The position numbers and the translations under genes are program-made. From Micromonospora okii (lineage in GTDB: Bacteria > Actinomycetota > Actinomycetes > Mycobacteriales > Micromonosporaceae): a DNA stretch of 64,000 bases. The stretch spans positions 1 to 64,000 of the forward strand of contig NZ_BBZF01000022.1 in assembly GCF_020884795.1 (NCBI RefSeq), given 5' to 3'. Numbering within the stretch: position 1 is the first letter of the stretch; each line of letters opens with the position of its first letter. Below are positions 1-8,591 of the stretch, one piece after another. The notes below the pieces were generated by a model that did not search any database, had not been told where the DNA came from, and saw nothing but the letters and a program-made list of their open reading frames with translations.

Positions 1-60
1 CCGGGGCCGAGCACTGACCCGGCGAGGAGGCGCGGTGACGCCCGGCGCGGCGGCGACGGG

Positions 61-1455
61 TCAGTCGGCGCCCTCCTCGGCCGCCAGCTCGGCCAGCGTG
101 ACCGGTTGCGCGAGCGGGCGGCCGAGGTATCCCGCCAGATCCGTCGCGCCGACCGGACGGCCCGCCTCCCGCGCGGTCAGGCAGGCCGTGGCGTAACCGC
201 ACACCCGCCCCTGGCACCATCCCATGCCTGCCCGGGTCAGCAGCTTCACCCCCCGGGCGTCGTGCGCCCACAGCTCCCGCGTCGCCCGCCGTATCGCCCC
301 GGCCGGCACCTCCTCGCACCGGCAGATGAGCGTGTCGTCGGTGCAGCGGTCCGGCCACGACGGCGGCACGGGATGCACCGCGTGCAGCGCTGCGGCGAAC
401 CGGCGCAACCGGCGGCGGTCGCGCCGCAGCCGGTCGCGCTGGCGGGCGGACCAGGGCGCCGGAAGACCCAGGGAGACAGCGGCGGCGCCGGCGGCGAGCT
501 CCCCCTCGACCAGGGCGAGCACCGCCCCGCCCACTCCGGTGACCTCACCGGCGGCGTACACCCCCGGCACCGACGTCGCCTGGTCCGCGTCGACGGCCAG
601 CACCAGGTTGCCGTCGGCGTACGGTCGGGTGGCGCAGCCCAGCGCGACGGCCAGCTCCAACTGGGGGACGAAGCCGAAGCCGACGGCGAGGCCGTCGCAG
701 GCCACCTCCGTGGCGCTGCCCGGCACGACCGCCCCGTTCGCGTCGAGCGCGGCCACGGTGACTCCGGTCAACCCGTCGTCGCCGTGCGCGGCCAGCACCG
801 TCGTCCGCCGGTGGTAGGGCACCCGGTGCCGCAGCAGCCGCCACGCGTACCGCCCCGCCTCGGTGAGCTTGCCGGCCGCGCCGAGGACGTGCCGGGCGTG
901 GCGGGCGTACCGGAGCGGGTCGTTGGCCTCGTACACCCCGACCACACTGCCGCCGGCGGCGGCCAGGCCGGTCGCGACCGGCAGCAGGAACGGGCCGGTG
1001 CCCGCCACCACGACGCGGCGCGCGAACCGTACCCCCTGGCCCTTGAGCAGGGCCTGCGCCGCGCCGGCGGTGACCACGCCGGGCAGGTCCCAGCCCGGGA
1101 AGGGCACCACCCGGTCGTAGGCGCCGGTGGCGACGACGAGCCGGCGCCCCACGAGCACCCCCGACCCGGTGTGCAGGGCGAACCGTGGGCCGTCGGCGTC
1201 GGGCCGCGCCTCGACGAACCGCACGGCCGCGTCGGTGCGCCGCTCGACCCGCCCCAGGCGGTCGCGCAGCGCCGCGAACGTCGACCAGTCCGGGTGCTCC
1301 CGGCCGTCCGCGCCGGACCGGTGCCGCCAGTACTGTCCGCCCGGTCGCGGCTCGGCGTCCAGCACCATTACCCGGCAGCCGGCGTCGGCGGCGGTGACCG
1401 CGGCGGTCAGGCCGGCTGGCCCGGCACCGACCACCACCACGTCGTACGCGCTCAT
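61..1455 (-). CDS. FAD/[2Fe-2S] large subunit of a D-hydroxyproline (opine-type) dehydrogenase
   Basis: A 464-residue flavoprotein. The N-terminus has a dinucleotide-binding motif (VVVVGAGPAGLTAA), with a second NAD/FAD region near residues 130-170. The C-terminus carries the four-cysteine BFD-like [2Fe-2S] site (CRCEE, then WCQGRVCG). This layout matches alpha subunits of opine oxidases, HcnB and the bacterial D-hydroxyproline dehydrogenase, which oxidise cis-4-hydroxy-D-proline to the pyrroline. The reading frame stays open upstream, but the ATG at 1455 overlaps the stop of the preceding ferredoxin-like gene by four bases and sits directly before the FAD motif, so it is the likely start. 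It is the last visible gene of the hydroxyproline operon. The exact substrate comes from context, not from this protein alone. Confidence 0.9.
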   Translation of the reverse strand: MSAYDVVVVGAGPAGLTAAVTAADAGCRVMVLDAEPRPGGQYWRHRSGADGREHPDWSTFAALRDRLGRVERRTDAAVRFVEARPDADGPRFALHTGSGVLVGRRLVVATGAYDRVVPFPGWDLPGVVTAGAAQALLKGQGVRFARRVVVAGTGPFLLPVATGLAAAGGSVVGVYEANDPLRYARHARHVLGAAGKLTEAGRYAWRLLRHRVPYHRRTTVLAAHGDDGLTGVTVAALDANGAVVPGSATEVACDGLAVGFGFVPQLELAVALGCATRPYADGNLVLAVDADQATSVPGVYAAGEVTGVGGAVLALVEGELAAGAAAVSLGLPAPWSARQRDRLRRDRRRLRRFAAALHAVHPVPPSWPDRCTDDTLICRCEEVPAGAIRRATRELWAHDARGVKLLTRAGMGWCQGRVCGYATACLTAREAGRPVGATDLAGYLGRPLAQPVTLAELAAEEGAD

Positions 1456-1706
1456 GCCTCCACCTGCCGCTCGTCGTGCGGCTCCACCACGTCCCCGTCG
1501 CGCGCGACGACCAGGCACGCGCGCCGGGACGGCACCCCGTTGACCCGGACCAGGCAGTCGAAGCACACGCCGATCCCGCAGAACACCCCTCGGGGCCGGT
1601 CGCCGAGGCGGGTGCGCCGCCACGAGCGGACGCCCGCGGCGAGGAGGGCGGCGGCGATGGTCCGCTGCCCGTCGGTGGGGATCGGTCGGCCGTCAAAGGT
1701 GAACAT
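1452..1706 (-). CDS. small (2Fe-2S)-binding subunit of the D-hydroxyproline dehydrogenase
   Basis: An 84-residue ferredoxin-like protein of the Fer2_4 kind. Cysteines in the pattern FCGIGVCFDC followed by a later RRACL cysteine give the plant-type [2Fe-2S] ligand set. Such gamma subunits pass electrons between the two flavoprotein subunits of opine oxidase, HcnABC and D-hydroxyproline dehydrogenase complexes. Its start overlaps the end of the upstream DAO-type gene by 14 bases and its stop overlaps the next gene by four, so the three subunits are translationally coupled. Confidence 0.9.
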   Translation of the reverse strand: MFTFDGRPIPTDGQRTIAAALLAAGVRSWRRTRLGDRPRGVFCGIGVCFDCLVRVNGVPSRRACLVVARDGDVVEPHDERQVEA

Positions 1707-2835
1707 CGAGGCGCTCCGGTGCGAAGGGTCGTAGGTCCACCCTCGGGGGACGTCCGATCAGCAGCGCGGCGACGGCGTGCCCGGTCGCCGGGGCGAGACC
1801 GATGCCCGCCCCCTCGTGACCGGCCGCGTGGTGCAGGCCCGGCACCCGCGGGTCCGCGCCGATGACCGGCAGGTGGTCGGGGCTGTACGGCCGGAATCCC
1901 CGGTAGGCGCGGATCGCCGACACGGAGGCCAGGACCGGGAACAGCCGGACGGCGCCGGCCGCGAGCCCGCGCAGCGCCCGCAGCGGGAAGGCCGGGTCGA
2001 ATCCGACCCGCTCCCGGGTGGAGCCGATCAGCACCGTGCCCGCCCGGGTGCCCTCGACCACCGGGGACACCCGCAGGTCGGCGGAGCCGCGCCCGACGTT
2101 GGCGACGTAGTCGGCGGCGTACACCTTGTGCCGGATGAGGGCGGGCAGCGGTTCGGTGACCAGCACGAAGCCGCGCCGGGGCAGGATCGGCAGCGGGGCG
2201 TCGGCCAGCGAGGCGACCTCCCCGGCCCAGACGCCGGCGGCGTTGACCACCAGCCGGGTCGGCAACAGCCCCCGGTCGGTCTGCACGCCCCGGATGCCGG
2301 CGGCGTCCCTGGGCAGGCCGACGACCCGGGTGCCGGTCAGCACCGCCACCCGGGCCGCGCGGAGCAGGTGGGCGGCGGCGAGCATCGGATGCACCTGCAT
2401 GTCCTGCGGATAGTGCACGCCGCCGGCGAGGTCGGACGCCAGGTGCGGCTCGTAGTCGGGCAGGTCGTGGGCGGCCACCTCGCACGCCTGGACCCCGGCG
2501 GTCCGTTGGCCGGCGGCGAACGCCCGCAGCGCGTCGTGCTCGGCCGGCGTGGCGGCCACCGCCAGGCCGCCTTTGCGCTCCAGCTCGATGGCAGCGCCCC
2601 CCACGGCGTCCCCGAGTTCCCGCCACAGCTCGGCGGAGTGCCGGGCCAGCGCCAACTCCGGCCCCGGTGGCTTGTCGGACACCAGGATGTTGCCCTCGCC
2701 GGCGCCGGTGGTGCCGGCGGCGACGCCGCCCCGGTCGACGACCGTTACCCGCAGGCCGGCGCGGGCCGCGTAGTACGCGCAGGCGACGCCGGTCATCCCG
2801 GCGCCGATGACCACGACGTCCGCGCCGGCGGTCAC
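1693..2835 (-). CDS. DAO-family FAD oxidoreductase, catalytic subunit of D-hydroxyproline dehydrogenase
   Basis: A 380-residue amino-acid oxidase of the DAO fold (PF01266 type). It opens with a Rossmann FAD motif (VVVIGAGMTGVACAYYAA) and ends with the conserved C-terminal segment (AAGHEGAGIGLAPATGHAVA) seen in glycine/sarcosine oxidase relatives. The open frame runs about 150 codons further upstream, but that stretch is Arg/Gly-rich shadow sequence lying on the peptidase gene. The GTG at 2835 forms a GTGA overlap with the peptidase stop and is taken as the start. As the beta-type subunit it should oxidise the C-N bond of cis-4-hydroxy-D-proline, with the two neighbouring subunits as electron carriers. 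Confidence 0.88.
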   Translation of the reverse strand: MTAGADVVVIGAGMTGVACAYYAARAGLRVTVVDRGGVAAGTTGAGEGNILVSDKPPGPELALARHSAELWRELGDAVGGAAIELERKGGLAVAATPAEHDALRAFAAGQRTAGVQACEVAAHDLPDYEPHLASDLAGGVHYPQDMQVHPMLAAAHLLRAARVAVLTGTRVVGLPRDAAGIRGVQTDRGLLPTRLVVNAAGVWAGEVASLADAPLPILPRRGFVLVTEPLPALIRHKVYAADYVANVGRGSADLRVSPVVEGTRAGTVLIGSTRERVGFDPAFPLRALRGLAAGAVRLFPVLASVSAIRAYRGFRPYSPDHLPVIGADPRVPGLHHAAGHEGAGIGLAPATGHAVAALLIGRPPRVDLRPFAPERLDVHL

Positions 2836-4241
2836 GACGCCACCCGGTGCATCCACGATTCGACGTCGTCGGCCCGGCGGGGCAGGCCGTCGGAGAGGAC
2901 CCGGTACCCGTCGTCGGTGATGACGACGTCCTCCTCGATGCGCATGCCCAGCCCCCGCAGTTCGGCCGGGATCAGCTCGTCGTCGGCCTGGAAGTACAGG
3001 CCGGGCTCGACGGTGAGCACGTTGCCGGCCTCGAGGCGTCCCTCCAGGTAGGCGCCGGACGGCGCGGCGGCGCAGTCGTGCACGTCCAGGCCGAGCATGT
3101 GGCCCGAGCCGCACAGGGTCCACCGGCGATACAGGCCGGAGTCCTTCGCCAGTGCCTGCTCCGGTGAGCAGGGCAGCACCCCCAGATCGGCCAGGCCGTG
3201 GGCGAGTACGATCATCGCCGCCCGGTGGAACGCCCGGAACTCGATGCCCGGCGTCAGGCAACTCAGGGCGGCGTCGTTGGCCCGCCGGCACAGCTCGTAC
3301 AGGTCACGTTGCAGGGGAGTGAACCGGCCGGAGATCGGCAGGACCCGGGTAACGTCCGCGGTGTACAGCGAGCGGGTCTCCGCGCCGGCGTCGAACAGCA
3401 GCAGGTCACCGTCGCGGACCGGACCGTCGTTGTCGATCCAGTGCAGGGTCGCCGCGTGGGCCCCGGCCGCCACGATCGAGTGGTAGCCGACGTCGTTGCC
3501 CTCCAGGCGGGCCCGCTGCCAGAAGACACCCTCCAGGCAACGCTCCGAGGTGCGCCTGGCCGTCGGCAGCGCCCGCACCACGTCCTCGAAGCCGCGGGTG
3601 GTGATGGCCACCGCCTGCTCGATCTGCGCGATCTCCCAGGCGTCCTTGACCAGCCGCAGCTCGGCCAGGACCGCGTCGAGCTCCGCGTCCCCCGGCCCCG
3701 CCACGTCCGCCAGCAGCGCGTCGACGCGCGGGTCGACCCTGCGCAGCACGCGGGTGGGGGTGCCCGCCCCCGCCGAGGCCAGCTCGGCGACGTGCCGGGT
3801 CGGCAGTGCCAGTCGCGCCCGGCTCTCGGCCAGGGTGGGGCGCCGACCGGCCCACAACTCGCCGTACACCCGGTCGCGGAAGAACTCACCGCTGCGGCGG
3901 TCGGAGCGGGGACGCAGGAACAGGGTGGCGTCGCCGTCGGGCTCGATCACCAGCACACCGTCGGAGGACTGGTCGCCGGTGAGCCAGGTGTAGGCCGAGT
4001 GCGGCCGGAAGCGGTAGCTCTGGTCGTTGGACCGCCGCTGGTACCCGCCGGAGGGGACGACGAGCCGTTCACCGGCGAACCGGGCGTGCAGCCGGCCCCG
4101 GCGGGCGGCGGCCCAGGCCGCGACGTCGTCGGCGGCCAGGCCGCGCTGTTCGCTGTCCGCCCAACCGGAGCGCATGAACTGCGCCAGGGCGGGACTGACC
4201 GGCAGGTCGTGGCTGCCGGTGTGCGGTTCGGCGCGGGTCAC
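2832..4241 (-). CDS. M24 family metallopeptidase, Xaa-Pro aminopeptidase type
   Basis: A 469-residue pita-bread metallopeptidase with an N-terminal aminopeptidase-P-like domain (about residues 40-190) and a C-terminal M24 domain. The five metal ligands are visible: Asp in LLFDAGAE, Asp in TADVTR, His in GSGHMLGLDVHD, Glu in TVEPGLY and Glu in RIEEDVV. The family removes the residue preceding proline, so in this operon it plausibly frees proline or hydroxyproline from collagen-type peptides. The GTG start overlaps the aldehyde dehydrogenase stop (GTGA). No signal peptide is seen, so it is cytoplasmic and would act on imported peptides. Confidence 0.9.
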   Translation of the reverse strand: MTRAEPHTGSHDLPVSPALAQFMRSGWADSEQRGLAADDVAAWAAARRGRLHARFAGERLVVPSGGYQRRSNDQSYRFRPHSAYTWLTGDQSSDGVLVIEPDGDATLFLRPRSDRRSGEFFRDRVYGELWAGRRPTLAESRARLALPTRHVAELASAGAGTPTRVLRRVDPRVDALLADVAGPGDAELDAVLAELRLVKDAWEIAQIEQAVAITTRGFEDVVRALPTARRTSERCLEGVFWQRARLEGNDVGYHSIVAAGAHAATLHWIDNDGPVRDGDLLLFDAGAETRSLYTADVTRVLPISGRFTPLQRDLYELCRRANDAALSCLTPGIEFRAFHRAAMIVLAHGLADLGVLPCSPEQALAKDSGLYRRWTLCGSGHMLGLDVHDCAAAPSGAYLEGRLEAGNVLTVEPGLYFQADDELIPAELRGLGMRIEEDVVITDDGYRVLSDGLPRRADDVESWMHRVAS

Positions 4242-5653
4242 GCGGCCTCCTCGACGGGGCGGGCGGGGGGCGGGGGAGCGGCGAGGGTGACGGTGCGTAC
4301 CGAGGTGTAGAAGTCGAGCGCGGCGCTGCCCTGTTCGCGTGGGCCGTGGCTGGAGGCCTTCTCGCCGCCGAACGGCGCGTGGAAGTCCACGCCGGTCGTC
4401 GGCGCGTTGACGCGGATCAGGCCGGTGTCGACGCCGCGCGCCGCCTCCAGCAACATGCCGACGTCGCGGCCGTGCACCGAGGTCACCAGCCCGTACCGCA
4501 CGTCATTGGCCAACGCGACGGCGGCGGCCGGGTCGGGCGCGCTGAAGACGGTGGCCAACGGCCCGAACGTCTCCTCGCGGGCCACCGGGTGGGCCGGGTC
4601 GACCTGGTCGAGCAGCACCGGCGCGACGTAGAACGCGCCGTCGCGGGGCCGGCCCGAGGTGAGCAGCCGTCCGCCGGCGGCGCGGGCGGCGTCGACGGCG
4701 TCGACGACCCGGCTGCGGGCCGCCGCGCTGATCACCGGGCCGACCTCGACGCCGGCCCGCGCCGGATCGCCCACCGGCAGCGCCGCCACGGCGGCCACGA
4801 GCGCCTCGGTGAACGGCGCGGCATCGCCCACCACGATGATCCGCCTGGTTGCCGTGCACTTCTGACCGGCGTACCCCATCGCGGCGCGGGCCAGCATCGC
4901 GGCGGTCGTGGCCGGGTCGGCGTCGGGCAGCACCACGGCGGCGTTCTGCCCGCCCATCTCCGCCTGGACGGGCAGCCCGGCGCGGGCGGCGGCGACGACC
5001 ACCTCCGCCCCGACGGCGGCCGACCCGGTGAACGACACCACGTCGGCTGCCGCGATCACGGCTCGGCCGGTGGCCGCACCGCCCGGTACGACGCGCAGCA
5101 GCCCATCGGGCAGCAGCCCGTCGAACAGCCGCCCCACCACCTCAGCGCAGGCGAGCGCCTCGGGGGACGGCTTGAGCAGCACCGCGTTGCCGGCGGCGAG
5201 GGCCGGGGCGGCCTTCCACAACGGGATCGCCAGCGGGAAGTTCCAGGGCGTGACGAGCCCCGCGACGCCGCGCGGTCGCCGTTCGGTGAACAGCAGGCCC
5301 GGCTGGTCCGCCGGCAGCGAGGGGGCGAGCAGCTCGCCGGTGGCGGCGAAGCAGGACTGCGCGTAGTAGTCGAGGATTGCTGCGGCTCGCCCGACCTCGG
5401 CGCGGGCCTCGGTCACCGGCTTGCCCACCTCCCGGACGACGAGGTCGGCGACGGAGTCGGCGCGGGCGCGCAGCCGGTCGGCCGCGCCGCGCAGGGCCGA
5501 GGCGTGCTCGGCAGCTCCCGCGCGGCGCCATTCGCCCTGCGCCGCGCGGGCCGAGGCAGCCAGTCTCCGCACCTCGTCGGGGGCGACCGGGGCGTGTTCG
5601 GCCACGATGTCGTCGGGGTTCTGGGGGGAACGGCTACGGATGGGTTCGGTCAC
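4238..5653 (-). CDS. NAD(P)-dependent aldehyde dehydrogenase, probable alpha-ketoglutarate semialdehyde dehydrogenase
   Basis: A 471-residue ALDH. The cofactor-binding loop (FTGSAAVGAEV), the general-base glutamate (QAEMGGQN) and the catalytic cysteine (GYAGQKCTATRR) are all in place, and the length is typical. In the hydroxyproline pathway this enzyme oxidises 2,5-dioxopentanoate (alpha-ketoglutarate semialdehyde) to alpha-ketoglutarate. That assignment rests on its place between the epimerase and the peptidase gene. The GTG start overlaps the epimerase stop by four bases. The longer upstream open frame is a shadow of the epimerase gene. Confidence 0.88.
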   Translation of the reverse strand: MTEPIRSRSPQNPDDIVAEHAPVAPDEVRRLAASARAAQGEWRRAGAAEHASALRGAADRLRARADSVADLVVREVGKPVTEARAEVGRAAAILDYYAQSCFAATGELLAPSLPADQPGLLFTERRPRGVAGLVTPWNFPLAIPLWKAAPALAAGNAVLLKPSPEALACAEVVGRLFDGLLPDGLLRVVPGGAATGRAVIAAADVVSFTGSAAVGAEVVVAAARAGLPVQAEMGGQNAAVVLPDADPATTAAMLARAAMGYAGQKCTATRRIIVVGDAAPFTEALVAAVAALPVGDPARAGVEVGPVISAAARSRVVDAVDAARAAGGRLLTSGRPRDGAFYVAPVLLDQVDPAHPVAREETFGPLATVFSAPDPAAAVALANDVRYGLVTSVHGRDVGMLLEAARGVDTGLIRVNAPTTGVDFHAPFGGEKASSHGPREQGSAALDFYTSVRTVTLAAPPPPARPVEEAA

Positions 5654-6651
5654 AGCAGGAATCCCGCCGGGAAGGGGTCGTCGGGGTCGAGGAAGAACTG
5701 CGCGGTGCCGGTGAGCCAGGCCCGGCCGGTGACGGTCGGCACGACGGCGGGGCGGCCGGCGGTGGTGGACGAGGCGATCAGCCGACCGGTGAACCGGGTG
5801 CCGAGCAGGGACTCGTTGACGAAGTCCTGGTGCAGGGGGAGCAGGCCACGGGCGTGGAGCTGCGCCATCCGCGCGGAGGTGCCGGTGCCGCAGGGGGAGC
5901 GGTCGAACCAGCCGGGGTGAATCACCATCGCGTGGCGGGACAGGCGGGCGGTCGACCCCTCCGCCGCCAGGTAGACGTGGTGGCAGCCGGAGATCTCCGG
6001 TCGGTCCGGGTGGGTCGGGCGGGCCGTGTCGTTGATCGCCGCCATGATGGCCAGGCCGGCGTCCAGCAGCCGCTGCCTGTCGGCCCGGTCGAGGCGCAGG
6101 CCCAGCTCGGCAAGCTCGACGATGGCGTAGAAGTTGCCGCCGTAGGCGAGGTCGTAGCGGACGGTGCCGTAGCCGGGCACGTCGACGCGGGCGTCCAGAC
6201 CCAGCACGAAGGAGGGCACGTTCTGCAGCGTGACCCCGGTGGCGCGGCCGTCGGTGACTGCGACCGACGCCGTGACCAGCCCGGCCGGGGTGTCCAGCCG
6301 AATGGTGGTCACGGGCTCGGTGACCGGCACCATGCCGGTCTCGACGAGCACGGTGGCCACACCGATGGTGCCGTGCCCGCACATCGGCAGACAGCCGGAC
6401 ACCTCGATGTAGACCACCCCGATGTCGGCGTCCGGTCGCGACGGCGGCTGTAGGATCGCCCCGGACATCGCCGCGTGACCCCGGGGCTCGTACATCAGGA
6501 AGGTCCGTAGGTCGTCGAGGTGTGCCATGACGTGCTCGCGGCGCTGGGCCATGGTGGCGCCGGGAATCACGGGGACGCCACCGGTGACCACCCGGGTGGG
6601 CATCCCCTCGGTGTGCGAGTCGACGACCTGGATGACGCGGGTGCCGCGCAT
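5650..6651 (-). CDS. proline racemase family protein, 4-hydroxyproline 2-epimerase
   Basis: A 333-residue member of the proline racemase fold. Both catalytic cysteines are present, in MCGHGTIG (about residue 90) and SPCGTGTSAR (about residue 250). The trans-3-hydroxyproline dehydratases of this superfamily have lost the first cysteine, so epimerase activity is favoured. It should convert trans-4-hydroxy-L-proline to cis-4-hydroxy-D-proline, the first step of the pathway encoded by the surrounding genes. The ATG at 6651 overlaps the upstream stop by one base (TGATG). Proline racemase proper is possible, but the partner enzymes point to hydroxyproline. Confidence 0.92.
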   Translation of the reverse strand: MRGTRVIQVVDSHTEGMPTRVVTGGVPVIPGATMAQRREHVMAHLDDLRTFLMYEPRGHAAMSGAILQPPSRPDADIGVVYIEVSGCLPMCGHGTIGVATVLVETGMVPVTEPVTTIRLDTPAGLVTASVAVTDGRATGVTLQNVPSFVLGLDARVDVPGYGTVRYDLAYGGNFYAIVELAELGLRLDRADRQRLLDAGLAIMAAINDTARPTHPDRPEISGCHHVYLAAEGSTARLSRHAMVIHPGWFDRSPCGTGTSARMAQLHARGLLPLHQDFVNESLLGTRFTGRLIASSTTAGRPAVVPTVTGRAWLTGTAQFFLDPDDPFPAGFLL

Positions 6652-7544
6652 CAGTGGTGGCCCGCCGCGATCAGCTTCCCGGTGACCGTGCGGATGCCCT
6701 CGGCGTCCGCCGGTGACAGCGGCTGTCGTGGTGGGCGGCTGGGCCCGCCGACCCGGCCGGCGGCGTCCATGGACAGCTTGATCGCCTGGACGAACTCGGT
6801 GCGGGAGTCCCAGCGCAGCAGCGGGTGCAGGGCCCGGTAGAGCGGTAGCGCGGTGGACAGGTCTCCGGCGACCGCCGCCTCGTGGAGGCGGACACAGCTT
6901 GCCGGCAGGGCGTTCTGGAAGCCGCCGATCCAGCCGACCGCGCCGGCGAGCAGCAGTTCGAGGGCCACGTCGTCGGCGCCGGCCAGGACGTCGAGGCCGG
7001 GGGCGAGCTCCCTGATCTGGTAGGCCCGGCGGACGTCGCCGCTGAACTCCTTGACCGCGACGATCAGGCCCTCGTCGTGCAGGCGACGCAGGAGCGCCGG
7101 CGTGAGGTCGACGCGGGTGTCGAACGGGTTGTTGTAGGCGACGATCGGCAGACCGGCCCTGGCCGCCTCGCGGTAGTGGGCCAGCACCGCCGTGTCGTCG
7201 GCCCGGTAGGCGGTGGGCGGCAGGAGCATGACGGCGGGGCAGCCCGCCTCGCCGGCCTGCTCCACCCATCGTCGGGTCTCGTCGGCGCCGTAGGCGGAGA
7301 CCCCGGGAACGACGGCGAAGCCGGGCGGGGCGGCTTGCGCCGCCGTGCGTACCACGGCGGCCCGTTCCTCCGGGCTGAGCACCTGGTATTCGCCGAGGGA
7401 GCCGTTGGGGACGACCCCGTGGCAGCCGTTGGCGGCCAGCCACCGGACGTGTGCGGCATAGGCGTCGTGGTCGATGCTCCGGTCGGCGGGGCGCAGCGGT
7501 AGGGCGGTCGCCACCAGGACGCCCCGCCAGGGCACAATCTCCAA
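6651..7544 (-). CDS. DHDPS-family lyase, probable pyrroline-4-hydroxy-2-carboxylate deaminase
   Basis: A TIM-barrel aldolase/lyase of the dihydrodipicolinate synthase family, about 297 residues. The Schiff-base lysine lies in IVAVKEFSGD and the family GSLGE loop is present (NGSLGEYQ). In hydroxyproline catabolism this family deaminates the pyrroline to alpha-ketoglutarate semialdehyde. The frame is open to a GTG at 7574, but that codon falls inside the -10 element of the predicted promoter. The TTG at 7544 has a GGAGG (7550-7554) five bases upstream and is the better start. It is the first gene of the catabolic operon. Confidence 0.88.
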   Translation of the reverse strand: MEIVPWRGVLVATALPLRPADRSIDHDAYAAHVRWLAANGCHGVVPNGSLGEYQVLSPEERAAVVRTAAQAAPPGFAVVPGVSAYGADETRRWVEQAGEAGCPAVMLLPPTAYRADDTAVLAHYREAARAGLPIVAYNNPFDTRVDLTPALLRRLHDEGLIVAVKEFSGDVRRAYQIRELAPGLDVLAGADDVALELLLAGAVGWIGGFQNALPASCVRLHEAAVAGDLSTALPLYRALHPLLRWDSRTEFVQAIKLSMDAAGRVGGPSRPPRQPLSPADAEGIRTVTGKLIAAGHH

Positions 7545-7561
7545 TGCGGCCTCCAGTAATA

Positions 7562-7570
7562 TGTTACACA
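7562..7570. promoter_or_regulatory. candidate GntR/FCD operator
   Basis: The sequence TGTTACACA has the TGT-N3-ACA dyad typical of small GntR/FCD-family operators. It sits immediately downstream of the -10 element of the operon promoter, where a bound repressor would block initiation. The adjacent GntR gene is the natural candidate protein. The site is short, so the call rests mainly on position. Confidence 0.4.
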
Positions 7571-7572
7571 GC

Positions 7573-7600
7573 ACAGTATCAGCGCCGGCCGTGACGTCAA
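7573..7600 (-). promoter_or_regulatory. predicted promoter of the hydroxyproline operon
   Basis: Read on the minus strand, TTGACG (7600-7595) is followed after 16 bases by TACTGT (7578-7573), a close match to the actinomycete vegetative consensus. It would start transcription near 7566, just upstream of the GGAGG at 7554-7550. It lies in the 132-bp gap after the GntR gene, so the operon can be transcribed independently of its regulator. Confidence 0.55.
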
Positions 7601-7676
7601 GAGATGTCGATGGAGAAGATTCCCGGCGGGTGGCGGAAGCGCCGCCAGCCCGGTCACGCCCGCCGGGTGGCCCGCG

Positions 7677-8381
7677 TCAGGACTCGGGCCGCGCGGCCCA
7701 GATGCCCCGCACGTGCCGCAGGTGACGCCGCATCAGGTCGACCACGGCCCCCCGGTCGCCGGCCGCCAGCAGCCGCACCAGCTCGACGTGCTCGTCGGCC
7801 GACGCCACCAACCGACCGGCCCGGACCAGGCCGTCCAGCCCGTACAGACGGGTTCGGCTGCGCAGGTCGGCCACGATGTCGACCAGCCGCCGGTTTCCGC
7901 CCGTGCCCAACAGGGTCAGGTGGAAGTCGTTGTCCGCCTCGACGTACGCCACCAGGTCCCCCCGGCTCGCCGCCGCGACGATCGCGTCCGCCAGCTCGCC
8001 GAGCTCGGTCAACTGCTCGGTCGAGAGCAGACCCACCCGCTCAACCACCACCGGGATCTCCAGCAGCTCCCGGACCTGCGTGATCTCGTCGAGCTCCCGC
8101 TCCGACAGCGACCGCACCCGGAACCCCTTGTTCTTGACGATCGTGACCAGGCCCTCCTTGGCGAGGTCGAGGATCGCCTCTCGCACGGGGGTCGGCGAGA
8201 CCCCGAACTGGCTCGCCACGACCGGAGCCGAGTAGAGCGCGTCGGGTCTGATCCGACCGGCCACGATCGCCGCGCGGAGCGCCTGCGCCGCCTCCTCCCG
8301 GAGGCTCTGCCGGCTCTGCAGGGCCGTCAGCGCGGGCCCCGGCCCGTCGGCGTCCCCCGCGCCCACCTTGGCTGCCACCAC
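7677..8381 (-). CDS. GntR/FCD family transcriptional regulator of the hydroxyproline operon
   Basis: About 234 residues. An N-terminal winged helix (recognition region FGVSPTPVREAILDLAKEG) is followed by an FCD effector domain with metal-ligand-type residues (EADNDFHLTLL, later DEHVELVRLL). It precedes the catabolic operon on the same strand with a promoter-sized gap, the usual arrangement for a pathway-specific repressor sensing the substrate or an intermediate. Three consecutive GTG codons (8384, 8381, 8378) follow a GGGGGTGG stretch, so the start is uncertain by a few codons. The extra N-terminal frame up to 8534 is low-complexity and unlikely to be translated. Confidence 0.9.
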   Translation of the reverse strand: MVAAKVGAGDADGPGPALTALQSRQSLREEAAQALRAAIVAGRIRPDALYSAPVVASQFGVSPTPVREAILDLAKEGLVTIVKNKGFRVRSLSERELDEITQVRELLEIPVVVERVGLLSTEQLTELGELADAIVAAASRGDLVAYVEADNDFHLTLLGTGGNRRLVDIVADLRSRTRLYGLDGLVRAGRLVASADEHVELVRLLAAGDRGAVVDLMRRHLRHVRGIWAARPES

Positions 8382-8591
8382 CACTCCACCCCCGGCTCGC
8401 CGGCCGGCGCCCTCACGCCGACCCCGCAGCCTACCCAGTGCCGGCCGCCGGCAGTCGTCGGCGCGACGGCCGGCCGCGTGGGCGCACCGCGAGCTCGGCG
8501 TGCGCGCCGGCCACCACCAACCGATCGGTGCCACGCCGAGGGGCCGCCGGGGCGCGTCGCACCCCGGCGGCCCGCCGTCGTACGGCCCTCG

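Noticed and set aside
1..60. A TGA at 15-17 and a GGAGG plus GTG at 26-37 suggested a gene end or a plus-strand start.
   Set aside because: Too little sequence for the first, and the second would run fully antisense to the well-supported flavoprotein gene.
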